From assembly GCA_029783825.1 (NCBI GenBank), contig JAREIK010002622.1, positions 233,590 through 297,589 of the forward strand: DNA of 64,000 bases, read 5' to 3'. The first letter of the stretch is position 1. The number at the start of each line of letters is the position of its first letter. Origin of the DNA: Sapria himalayana (Eukaryota > Streptophyta > Magnoliopsida > Malpighiales > Rafflesiaceae). The notes below the pieces were generated by a model. It saw only the letters and a list, made by a program, of their open reading frames with translations. It was not told the origin of the DNA and searched no databases. Positions 1-10,163 of this stretch are shown here, one piece after another. Position numbers and translations under genes: made by a program.

Positions 1-990
1 CAAAAATTTCAAAATAAAATTCATATATTCTTGTATAAATCATCAATAATAAGTTTTCTACTCTTACTATTGATGTAGTTGATAGTTAACATATAACTTT
101 AATATTAGGTAGATATAATTCTAATAGTATCTTATATCTGTTTAGAATTTTTCATATTTTAGGGTCGATGCATATATAGAGTGTGGAACTTATTTTATGC
201 TAAATATCCTAAGATATTAAAGTGAATTTTTTATATTATCAAATATGAGAGAAATAATTTTCATTCTCGATTGTACTATTAGGTTAATTATATGACATAT
301 TTATCTAATATGAAAAATATAAACTAAGAGCATATCTCTAATAGTTTGATAGACTTATAAATGGAGATGTTATTATTTGAAGTATTATCGAATGTAATAC
401 TAAAAATTTTATTATAAATATCGTATTTCCTAAAGATCATTATCAGATACTCATATATGGTAGGGTCATTATGAAGAGAGAATTTTGGGAAATCTCAAAA
501 TTTTTTTATATAGTATCCACTTAGAATCTATATAGTGGGTAGTGAAACATATGATTGATGTGTCATCACAACTAGTCTAGATGTTATATATCACAGATAT
601 TACCCTATTATGTTTTTTAATATAAGTTCATTAATTACTAATTATTTTTCTAATTTAAAATATTTTATTATATCATTCATATTGGCAGACCTAAAAATTA
701 TATGATTAGCATGCTAGAAGTAAGTCTTTATATTATTGATTACTCTAAGATCCTTAAAAATTTAATTGAAAGACCATGATAATAATTAATTTCATTATAT
801 ATTTTCTCTCAAACTCATTGTAGTAAATAAAATGCATTAATAAACTTGAATTTGCTCCAACTTCAAAGGATTCATTGCTAAATTGGATTTGTCTGAGATA
901 TAATACATCATGTTGTTTAGTATATTGATCATATCCCTCTTAAGGTGTCTCATGTTATTACTACTACTACATATATGTATTTTTTATAAT
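1..990 (-). pseudogene. hAT transposase fragment, copy A (middle/N-terminal part)
   Basis: Decayed coding sequence of an Ac/hAT-type DNA transposon, which would encode a cut-and-paste transposase acting in the nucleus. Read on the minus strand it gives broken pieces of the hAT core, including a block like QMDVIHYWN that matches the conserved 'LDVPTRWNSTY' stretch in position. The DNA aligns by eye over its whole length with the copy at 44.74-46.26 kb, and as the reverse complement of 27.4-28.3 kb in the plus-strand copy. Stops and frameshifts occur throughout, so it cannot be functional. The C-terminal half would lie left of the window. Unlike the 45-kb copy, it lacks the 582-bp insertion and so shows the empty site near position 540. 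Confidence 0.6.
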
Positions 991-1987
991 ATATACATTA
1001 TACCAAATCTTTTTTGACACTACAAGAATTTTTGTTTATAATTAGATTACTGAAGTTATTATTTTAGTAGTCTATTTTTACTATTGACGTTCACCTAGGA
1101 TATATTACATACATTGTGTCAAATGAGACTATTGAATTTGCTTATTTTTAAATTTTTTATACAAATGGATCAAGACTGAGAAAAAAACCTATTTTTAGCT
1201 TCAAACTTTTCTATCAAGTTATCATTATTATCTAAGTATATGTTTAATTTATTTTCATTAAATTTATTATTTATTATTTTTAATATGTTAGACTGGACTA
1301 GAATTAGGTGAATCATCAAAGTATTTTTTTTTACTTTTTTTAAATGGTATTATTAATCTAAATAAATAAATTAAAATTAAATTATAACATGTAATTTATT
1401 TTTTAATGCACATATAACAATTTACATATTGCACTTTCACCTCATATTTTGATGCTTAAAATTTATTTTTCATCATGATAATAACTATATCAATAAAAAT
1501 TTATTCCTCAAAATTGAAATTAAAAAGAATAAAAAATAATATTATAAAAAATTTGGCTCGATGTATATTAGAGAGCACTAATAGGAGAAGGGAATAATTT
1601 ATAAATTAATTATGAAAAATAAATAATTAAATTAGGCATTTATAGACAAATTTTTGATAAAAATTATTTTTCTTTATTTTTTTAATAATTTTTTTAGTAC
1701 AAATCTGATAGCTATTGGATTTCTGTCTAAGATACATTAGAAGCAATTTAAAGGCTCACAAAAATGCATTTTTTTATTTTTTTTTATTTATCTCATCATG
1801 ATAATGATAAATGATATCATATCACTATTGATGTTGGGCCTCAGAAGGGGGGCAATGGCTAAAAAATATCTATCCATTATTTATATTTTATATGCATAAT
1901 GCATGCAGTTTATTTTTAAAAAATCAATTTCATTTTGCTACCATGCAATTAGACCAAGCACGACCATGATCCATGCACAAGTATGGA
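991..1987. other. AT-rich spacer, nothing recognised
   Basis: Low-complexity AT-rich DNA with many short A and T runs. I see no transposon protein motif, LTR signature or RNA gene. It may be the decayed 5' end of the adjacent hAT element, but I cannot show that. Confidence 0.4.
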
Positions 1988-2736
1988 TAGGGGTGTAACC
2001 GAGCCGAGTTGAGCCGAGTATTAGGCAGGATCGGCTCGGCTTGGTTTTAAAGGAGTAGGCTTGAGCTTGTTCACGAGCCTGTTTACGAGCTGACGAGCCG
2101 AGTTTGAGGGTGCTCGGGCTTGACTCGTTTAACTTACGAGATTGTTCACGAGCTTGGTTCACGAGCTTGTTCACGAGCTTGGTTCACGAGCTTGTTCACG
2201 AGCATGGTTAACGAGTTTGCTCACAAGCCTATTCACGAGATTATTTATGAGCTGACGAGCTGAGTTTAAGGGTGCTCGGGCTCGGCTCGTTTAACTTACG
2301 AGTCTCAAAATGATGTTCGGGAATTAAAGAAAATGTTCATCTAAAATAGCCAACATATAACTAAATAAAAAAGATAAGATAATAAAAGTTCAATTAACTT
2401 GATTGAAATTCAAGAGTTAAAATATTCCTCATATTCATTTGTAGGAAAAATTTGTTGTGCATTAAGCCTTCTCCATGTTTACGAGCCTGTTCGCGAGCTT
2501 GGTTCGCGAACTTGTTCACAAGCTTGGTTAACGAGCTTGCTCACGAGCCTATTCATGAGCCTGTTTACGAGCTGACGAGCCGAGTTTGAGGGTGCTTGGG
2601 CTCGGCTCATTTAACTTACGAGCCTCAAAATGATGTTCGGGCTCAGCTTGTTTAACTTAATAAACGAGTTCGAGCGAGCTTCTAACGAGCCGAACGCCGA
2701 GCAGCTCGCGAGCAGCTCGGCTCGGTTACAGCCCTA
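1988..2736. mobile_element. Non-autonomous hAT-type element (MITE) with TIRs and TSD
   Basis: A 749-bp element, strikingly richer in GC than its surroundings. It starts TAGGGGTGTAACCGAGCC and ends GGCTCGGTTACAGCCCTA, which are inverted copies of each other. It is flanked by agtatgga (1980-1987) and cgtatgga (2737-2744), a 7/8-matching 8-bp target duplication as expected for hAT insertions. The interior consists of repeated cgagc-type words and no transposase, so it would have been mobilised in trans. The near-intact TSD makes it one of the younger insertions here. A 78-codon open frame on the minus strand (1938-2174) spans its edge and looks like a chance frame. Confidence 0.85.
2093..2622. 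repeat. Internal direct repeats of the MITE
   Basis: Three 48-bp copies at 2093-2140, 2255-2302 and 2575-2622 share the frame acgagc-gagttt-agggtgct-ggctcgttt(aactt)acgag. Between them are short tandem words of the type ttcacgagcttgg. Copies 2 and 3 bracket an AT-rich insert at about 2310-2455 that lacks the motif, so the element may be built from duplicated subterminal blocks around unrelated filler. Confidence 0.75.
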
Positions 2737-2744
2737 CGTATGGA

Positions 2745-3884
2745 CCATGCTATGTCATGCCTAGTATAATCAAATTAGGTCATGCCTAAGGTTCACAGCC
2801 CACTCAACACTTATATTGATTGATGGAAAAGGTAGTTGGAGAGTTTCATCAATGAGTGCCTATATACACTTAGTGAGAGGAGAATTAATAAAAAAGTACA
2901 TGATTTGGGTGTACTTTTTTTGCTATATTTTATATATGGCACTCCACCTCTCCACCATCATGTAAGTTAGGGAAATTTTGCTTTATGCCCGAGTGAGGGG
3001 TTAGAAGATTCATGTGGGAAAGATATCGGAGAAGTTAATTTTCAATTTCCAAGGAGGAGAATTCCAAGGCTATATAATTCATATCTCCTTGATTATTATG
3101 CTATGTCAAGCCGAAAGAGTCTTGAATTTTAAAAACATAGATAAATGATATCCATATATATTCTCCTCATATAAGTGGGTGTGAAGAAATACATTAGGAG
3201 ATATGAAGAGAAAGCTAGTTCTCAAAGGAGAAGAGTCAATCAATATAGGGTAAGAAGTATCAACCTTCCTTAAAACTAAAGTAGAAGTAATGAAAAAAAT
3301 TGAAGTTAAGTTTGATGAAGTATCATCGCTCAGATACAATTTTCCTCTGGGTAGATGGAAAGGAGACTTTGAAGAAGTCCTCACTCAATTGAATAATATA
3401 AAGATGGTGGCTGATGATATTGATATTCAATTTTAGAAAAAGTTAAAGTTGATGCATAGTTTCTTCACGGTAGAATTGGAGAAAAGAGATAATAAATAGG
3501 AAGAACAAGAAGAGAAAGGAATAGGAACATAAAGTTATGGTGGAGCAATGTGATGCATTGTGGAAGATGCATCTAAACATTAATACTTATATGTGTCAAC
3601 CTAAGACAAGTTTGAGGATAGGGTTATAAAGATCTTGAAAGAAGTAATGAAAAGAGTAGAGATTGAAGTGATAAGAAGTGCTAAATCATTTAGGCACCTC
3701 TGTGAGTCTATCTCAAATGAGTAGAAAAAATGATAAAAGGGTAGAGATGTTGAGATAGATGGTAACATAAATTATAGAGAGAAATAATGGTTAGAAAACT
3801 TAGAGAAGTGTAATGAAAATCAAAATCATATGTACATTACATTGTGAATATGTATTGATTATAAGAAACTCAACAAGACCATAG
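2745..3884 (+). mobile_element. 3' internal region of an Athila-like Ty3/gypsy element (remnant)
   Basis: No intact frame. The stretch aligns loosely with 49.3-50.65 kb, where an internal region leads into an LTR, and it likewise runs straight into LTR sequence at about 3885. Translated pieces are rich in charged residues (for example around 3600-3700, KILKEVMKRVEIEVIR), compatible with a coiled-coil segment of the 3' Athila reading frame. The polypurine tract expected before the LTR is eroded. The assignment rests on position and similarity to the better-preserved copy. Confidence 0.4.
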
Positions 3885-6055
3885 TTTGATATGCCAAATA
3901 TAAAATAAAACTAATCATTTTATATGATTTTCAAGATGTATCTTATTTGAAAGAGTGGTTTATTTGTAATGATTTCATAAAGATTTAGTTTTGCAAAAAT
4001 TTGATCAATCATTATGAAGTTGAGAATTTTTAGTATACAATATGCGGCTTAGTTGAGTTGGTGACTAGAATGAGAGAGAAGAGACATGCAAGTCCTAGTA
4101 TTTGATAGGTTATGAATTAATTACACCTTTGAGAACTTACAAATTGGTTTTAGCATCTATTTTTGGCTAAAAATCAACACACATAGTTATGGCAATCTTT
4201 GTGCGTCATGATTCTATCACTTTATTAATATAATTTTTTCACTATATAATATATATTTTTGGCTATGAAATTTTTTTGGAATCATAGCCAAACACGTTCG
4301 AAATAAATTTATGGCTATGATATAAATTTTATATCACAACAATCAAGTATTTTAATAGTGCCAATAGAAATGATAGCCTTTTGATGCCATGATTTATCTT
4401 TTATCAAATCATAGAATATTCAAGCCAAGGTTGTGGCTTTATATGGAGTCATGATGTTTGGTTATAAAATATAATAGTGATCCAAGCTCGAGTCATGACC
4501 AACACAAGCACAATGACATTTAAATCAAGAGAGAAATCAAAGTTATTACCATCACCCAGTGACATAATACAAGAGTATAGAGACTAAATGCACAAGTCAT
4601 GATCACATTCTAGTGCCATGACTATGTTATATAGACTAAATGGGTCATCATAACTTTCATAGAGTCGTCATGATTTTGTGTTATATTGGATGAATGAGTT
4701 ATCATGACTTTTTCTAACATTTCAACCATCAAACAAATGAAAGAGACTAAAGTCATAGTTCATATTTAGTACAACGACTTTTCGTTATAGAATTAAAAGG
4801 CCAAAGCTAAGACTTTTATTTAGTATCATGAATTAAAATATAAGAAATCTAAACAATTTCTTGGGTATATGAGAAAGATAAGGTAGAAGCATATATCCTA
4901 TGAAGTGGGCAGGCTTTTTGACCCTCTCATAGATTCAGTTCAAAGTGGAATAATGCAAGTTTTGAGGAATTAGATTTTAAAACCTAAATTCTTCCAAGGG
5001 CTTAAATTTGGCACCTGAATTCATATGAGATGAATTTTGAGTTATCTCATCTGTTATGATATTGTTTAATTATAAATGGTTTGGTAATTAAATAGAATTA
5101 AGACTAAGGTTGTGGCTACCGGTAGGCTCATGTGATTAGAGTGGTTGATTGTGACATGTAAACTATGTAATATTCTCACATGTATGGTAGGAAGGAAGTG
5201 TCAACCTTTCTAATTATGATAAGGGAGAAAAACTCATATGTCAAGACTCAAAATTAATATTTGTCTAATCATTATGAGTATGATATTTATGAAGTTAAAA
5301 GATTAAACATTTTTTATAAGTCACTCCATTACGCATGTCTTAGAGAAAATGATCCTTAATTGATATTAGGTAATAAATAGAATGTTCTCTTAATAATTTT
5401 ATTTTTAGTGTGTGAGTTATATATCATCGTAAGGGATAGTGACATATTAAGCCACATAACAAATACACATGAATGTAATTCGTATGGTGGTGATAGTCTT
5501 ATAAATTATATTTAGTCATATGGCCTCCACCTGTGAGACACTAAGAAAAGTATATATTAATTATGTGAATATGATTAATAAAGCTAAAATTATAAATGTT
5601 TTTATTATCGCATTAATTCTCATCGAGAAAGAGAAAAGAGCTCAGAGAATAAGAATGTATATTCAAAGTAATTATGAAAGGTAGTTAATAAGTTACTTAA
5701 AATGTGAGGATTTGTGAATGACCTCCAAGTAGAGATATATTTTCTTGGTGGTAAAGTATAAAGGATACAATTATGGGGATACAATCATTAGGAATGACTA
5801 AATTATTAATAATCACATTCTATCTTAGTAGTGAAAAGGTCATTTCATAATTATTCAATCTTCATTTTATAAATGAGCATAATCATAACAAGACTATTTA
5901 TAAATTCTCTCACAAATAAAAATATAAATCATTCATAAAATCTAGGATTCAGAACTTGAATCCTTTTTATCATGTTTACTAGAATAGTGATTATTTATCT
6001 TTGAATTAATAATTATTGTATGTGCAATCTATATGGGTTTAATTTCTGAACTATA
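3885..6055 (+). mobile_element. Athila-like LTR, copy a (first part, interrupted by a LINE)
   Basis: Long terminal repeat of an Athila-type Ty3/gypsy element. It aligns with 50.7-53.9 kb (LTR c), and its second half with 46.5-47.2 kb (LTR b); shared landmarks are a stretch like cattgtgagtatgatatttat and the run tcatcgagaaagaga near 5615. The first part holds many degenerate aagtcatgac-type words. Homology stops at about 6055, where a LINE on the opposite strand begins, and resumes at about 10040. This is the clearest nested insertion in the left third of the window. Confidence 0.6.
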
Positions 6056-6117
6056 TGTCCAATTTATTTATTTTTTTGATAAGTAATAAATTAATTATCA
6101 AAAATTTCTATATAACC

Positions 6118-7043
6118 TTAAAGGAATTTCGAACTAATACATTCTTTGTTGAAAACAATGTAAATCTCATTTTTAATTTTCCTAACTAAAATTTTAGGAT
6201 CCTGAGCTTTTCTTTCAAATAGTTTTCTGTTCCTTTCTTTCCAAATGTGATATACAACTGCTGTAAAATATGCCTTCCAAAAAATATTTTTGGGTGTTTC
6301 CACCATGTACAACTTCTTGAAGTCTTTGAAGCTCGAAGAGAGGGAGTTCATGCCCTTTTTAATATCAGTCCAACATTTTAATTCATTTCAGATGGACTTG
6401 GAATAACATCACTCAAAGAATATGTTTTCCATGGATTTTGCAAAATTCTAGAATTCAAAATCAATCTTTTCCAGTGTTGAGAATGTCTAATGTTTAGTTC
6501 TAAGCCTATCATGCTTGGTGATCCATAAATTTACAGTGTGCTTGGACATGTGATTCTTTATTTAGATTATTTTTGTTTAAGCTTTGTCTTTTTTAGAGTT
6601 TATCCCAATCAAGAATTTGTATGCATCTGAAATAATCTTGTCATTATCCTCCCATACATTCCGCATTGTTTTAGCATTTTCTTTGGAGCCTACTTTATTA
6701 ATAAAGATATACCTAATAAAGTTTATGGATTTCCAAAAGGAAGGATCTTCATTTAATATCTAGAAATCAAAATACTTTGAGAATTAAGGTAGAAATGGTG
6801 GATCCACTTAATCAAAAGTAAGTCTTATTTTCTATTTATCCGTCAAAGGGTTATAATAAACAAAAAATCTTTATTCCATATGAAAATATATAGGATACCG
6901 AGGCCTCTAATGGATGTAGGCAAACAAACCTTTTCGTAATTGACTTTAGGTCTATATCTATTAATTTTTGGACTGTCCCATAAGAACCTTTTATATGTTT
7001 TTTCAATCACATAGATGATATAATTGGGTAGAAGGAAAACCAA
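6118..7043 (-). pseudogene. LINE ORF2 C-terminus with zf-RVT region
   Basis: Two open stretches and the sequence between them. The first (6843-7043) contains YKRFLWDSPKINRYRPKVNY and VCLPTSIRGLGIL, matching the conserved 'FLW.G......V.W..VC.PK..GGLGI'. Between them, TKHDRLRTKH and ENIFFE correspond to 'TKDRL' and 'HLFFEC' of the zinc-binding region. The last (6118-6351) contains VYHIWKERNRKLFE, the near-terminal 'W.IWKERNRR.F' signature. The stretch ends 40-60 bp before the A-rich tail. Confidence 0.85.
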
Positions 7044-7079
7044 AAATTAGTATCATTCGATTCCTTATATCACCGTGCA

Positions 7080-8130
7080 TAGGAGCTCTAATTTTTCAGC
7101 TATAAAGAGAATTTTACTCACCCATTGATGAATGACTGAAGTAATTTTATTCAAAAGGATTGAGAGAATATTAGGCAGCTTGACATAAAAGAGGAACTCC
7201 GTGGAAAACAAAGGGGAGACTGCCTTCTTCATATCCAAGATTTTTTATAATTTCTTCTTTCGATTTTTTGCTTACTCTTCTAAAGAATATATTCAATTTG
7301 GATGAGTTGATATTTAGACTCGAGACTGCTATAAAGGCTTTGGTGTATCTAGAATTATGCTCATAAAAGACAAGTTGTCTCTAGAGAAGATGAAATCATC
7401 CGCATATATTAAATGAGATATTTTTAATGGAGCACATCTCGAGTAAAAAGAGAATCGGTTAGAAGATATTTCATCTATCAGCAGCCTCGAAAGATACTTA
7501 ATGCATAGAGCGATGAGATAAGGAGAGATAGAGTTTCCTTGCCTAAAACTCCTATTGTATTTGAAAAAAAATCATGGAGTTTTCTATTAATAGCCACCAA
7601 GAAGGTAGTGCTACCGTATTCATATATAATATTTATAAAGACTTAGGGAAATTCATACCAACTAGGACTTCTATTAGGAATTCCCATTCAACAGTGTTAA
7701 ATATCTTTTGAATATTTATTATAAAGAAACATCTTGGCAAGATTTTTTTTTTTTGCATTTCTCCTAATATGTTTTGTGAAGGAGAAAATTATCTAAGATT
7801 AATCTTTCTTAAATACAAGCTCCTTGTGCTGGATCAATTATGCCACCAAACACTATTTTCAACTGTGAAGCAATAAACTTGGCTATTATTTTATAGATCA
7901 CATTGTAGCAAGATATTTGTCTATTATCTTTAACCATAGTTGCATGTGAAGAATCGAGAATTAGAGCCATATAGGTATAATTTATTTTCTTTTGCATTCT
8001 TCTAGAATGGAAGAAGCTGTTTATAATTTTAAATCATATCACATCAGTGTGGTTCCAAGAGGCTTTATAGAATGATGTTGTATATTCATCTGGCCCAGGG
8101 GATTTTGAATCACCCATAGTAAACACAACA
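7080..8130 (-). pseudogene. LINE reverse transcriptase domain
   Basis: The domain begins near SPGPDEYTTSFYKASW, the L1 'GPDG...FYK..W' motif. It continues with an open stretch (7809-7997) containing NRQISCYNVIYKIIAKFI and IDPAQGACI, which match 'RPISCCNVIYKIIAK' and 'PAQGAF'. Further on it has RQGNSISPYLIALCI, then the catalytic box YADD at 7395-7406 within SHLIYADDFIF. The catalytic aspartates survive although the frame is broken. It would have copied element RNA into DNA at the target site. Confidence 0.85.
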
Positions 8131-8699
8131 TTCTTTATTTCCTTTGAGGAAAAGAATAGAAAAGTAATTCATGATCTCTTTCATAGAGTTTCTAGCCATT
8201 TGCTAAGATTCGTTCCTCAATTTCTATCCTAACACTAGATAAGCCTAAAAGATTTTTATAATATGAAACAAAAGTCTATGTAATATCCTTTTTAAATTTT
8301 GCATAACTCTCATCTTTAAAATGGTAACTATTTTGTTTTTTTTTGCAGTTTAGAATTTGTTAGAGTATGGTAGAACTTCGTGCACTTATGACTTTATTTA
8401 ATATAATTTATCTTTATTTTTTGTCTAATGAAAGATAGTTCACACTAATCTAATTTTTTCAATTTGACCCTGAGGGCTAATTTCTCCTCCTTCAAAACCA
8501 GATTGGGGTACTGTAGGATTTTCTTTTGAACAGATTGAAAAGCATTTTGGCAAAAGACTCTCTTGAATTAATGTACCCAAAATGCTTTAATTTTAACTTT
8601 TTTAAGGGTTTCTTTAGCAACTTTAATTTTTTACCTAACTGTAACAAAGTAGACTTGATAATATTATCCTTCTAGGTATTGAGTAACGTAAGAATAAAT

Positions 8700-9450
8700 T
8701 CTTTGTGAGAGAGCCACATGTTACAGAATTTGAAAGGGATTATCCTACCCTTTTATGCAAATTCAGTACTCATAAACATTAGACAGTGGTCCGAAGATTC
8801 CAGCGGCCAAAAATCTTGCATGACTATCTAGTTTTAGATTTTTCTATTCATAATTTATTATTGTCCTATCAAACTTACTAAATGTCCTATCATTTGTTCA
8901 GTTCAAATAGTTTCCTGATGAGGGTTGGTCCTCCAGGTTTAACATGGAAGTGTAGTTTAGAGCATCTTGACACTCATAATGTATGATAATTTTATCTTCA
9001 ACCCAGATTAGCCTAGAAATGGGAGAGTTGAAATCTTTAATTATGACCCATGATGATGAGTCATTTCCGCACTCTTCTATTAAATTTTCCCAGAGACCTC
9101 TTCTACTAATAATAGAGTGAAGGCTATAAATAACTAGCCGTTTGAAGCTTATCCTCTTCTCCTTATCCTTTACTTACATGTAAGCATGTTGAGATGAGCA
9201 AGATAGTATATTGATGTCTGTGGTCTGATTATCCCACAAAAGATAATTCTCTTATTATTATGATAAGAGAAATAATCTAAAATACTAAGCTTTCTAAATT
9301 TCGTTCTCATTAGCTAATCCAACTTTTCACAGTTTGTTTGGCCTTTATAATAGCGAAAATATCAATTGAATGGGTATTAAATAATCTAAGGTCTTCTTTT
9401 TGTTTGATGGGGCAATTGAAGCTTCTTGTATTCAAATATGCAATCTTCAT
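8700..9450 (-). pseudogene. LINE apurinic/apyrimidinic-type endonuclease domain
   Basis: N-terminal domain of LINE ORF2, which nicks target DNA. Visible pieces include SFNCPIKQKED and HSIDIFAIIKAK, matching the family's 'I.ALLETK' segment with the catalytic E replaced, and near 9000-9060 SWVIIKDFNSPIS, matching the 'W.V.GDFN' motif with G replaced by K. Downstream, pieces like QPSSGNYLNW and SKFDRTI follow in the expected order and match the 'G..FTW.N' and 'KLDR' motifs. Frameshifts and stops interrupt it. The domain identity is solid; function is lost. Confidence 0.8.
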
Positions 9451-10039
9451 GATATATATATTTTTCACTCTCTATATATTGTATATGCAGTCTCACATGC
9501 ATTAAGCTTTTATATATCAAGTAGCACTTCGCATAGCAAGCAACAATCAAATATCTCTTCTCAATGCTCATATGTGTTGGATAGAAAATCTTTACATGAT
9601 CCTTTCTTTATCATCTCAATGCTATCATATACAATATACAATTCAAATTACATTACAAGTGATATGAGGTGCCCTTAAAATCACCCTTACAGACTAGAAA
9701 TATAGAGAAACCCACATTTTCCAAAATCGGTGTGAGTGCAATCCCAAGGAAATTTTTATGCATTCATACATATCAAGTATTATTTGCACACAGTGTTTTG
9801 CATAATATGGTTCGATTGCCCATTCAAAAGTATCTCTTCTGCTTCATTCTAGAAGGCCAATTAATGGAATCTTTCCAGGAGCTTTTAAGAGGAACTTTAT
9901 ATATAAGAAAATTCATCCGTAGCTCATAGTTATCCATATATTTTTCTTTGGAGGCCTTGGGGACCTTAAGTACCTCCCTACAAAATTTGACATTCTATTT
10001 TCATGTATTTCTATATCTCAACTTTATTATTTCGATGGC
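9451..10039. other. Undetermined segment between LINE endonuclease and resumed LTR
   Basis: It lies inside the interruption of LTR a, so it probably belongs to the LINE (5' UTR or ORF1) or to another insertion. No ORF1 RNA-binding or zinc-knuckle motif is visible in either direction. Three short open frames (9400-9678 and 9669-9929 plus, 9386-9571 minus) show no recognisable domain. I leave it unassigned. Confidence 0.4.
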
Positions 10040-10141
10040 TCGTATATTTGCGGAATAATGTTGAATGAGAGATACTTATCCAACTAGTTTTTGGAATGCA
10101 CTTAATCATAACATTAAGTATTGTAACAAAATAATAAAAAA
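10040..10141 (+). mobile_element. Athila-like LTR, copy a (end)
   Basis: Alignment with LTR b resumes here: tgaatgagaga...caactagtttttggaatgcac corresponds to tgaagagagac...cctactagcttttgagatgtacc near 47.32 kb. It runs to the primer-binding site, so this is the U5 end of the LTR interrupted by the LINE. Confidence 0.55.
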
Positions 10142-10163
10142 GTTTTTGGTCCCATAATTGTGC
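10142..10163 (+). promoter_or_regulatory. Primer-binding site, Athila type (decayed)
   Basis: The sequence agtttttggtcccataattg aligns with the equivalent sites at 47403 and 53916. It resembles the Athila consensus beginning TTTTTGGCGCCGTTGCCGGGG, where a tRNA primes minus-strand DNA synthesis. The CG-rich core has mutated towards A and T. Confidence 0.55.

Larger units (their letters stand above)
6056..9450 (-). mobile_element. L1-type LINE (non-LTR retrotransposon), full ORF2 order retained
   Basis: Reading leftwards on the minus strand, the protein pieces come in L1 order: endonuclease, reverse transcriptase with YADD, C-terminal thumb, zinc-binding (zf-RVT) region, then an A-rich tail at about 6058-6080. 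LINEs integrate by target-primed reverse transcription, and the insertion splits an Athila-like LTR. Every domain carries stops or frameshifts, so the copy is dead. A plausible start of the endonuclease frame is the ATG at 9450 (minus), giving MKIAYLNTRSFNCPIKQKED, which resembles the canonical L1 start with W/N-x-R-x-N-x-P-x-K. Confidence 0.85.

Noticed and set aside
1938..2174. 78-codon minus-strand frame
   Set aside because: It spans the border of a MITE and translates its repeats (REQSRKL, ARKQAREQAQ); not a conserved protein.
3106..3384. 92-codon minus-strand frame
   Set aside because: Antisense to Athila-like internal sequence; no recognisable motif.
3840..3905. Ty3 reverse-transcriptase-like ICIDYKKLNKTIV on the plus strand
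   Set aside because: The same position in the better-preserved copy (50.61-50.67 kb) is the non-coding 3' end just before the LTR, and no other RT motif follows, so the resemblance is probably chance.
9400..9929. Two adjoining plus-strand frames of 92 and 86 codons
   Set aside because: No domain seen; the first overlaps the LINE endonuclease start on the other strand, and both lie within an insertion in an LTR.
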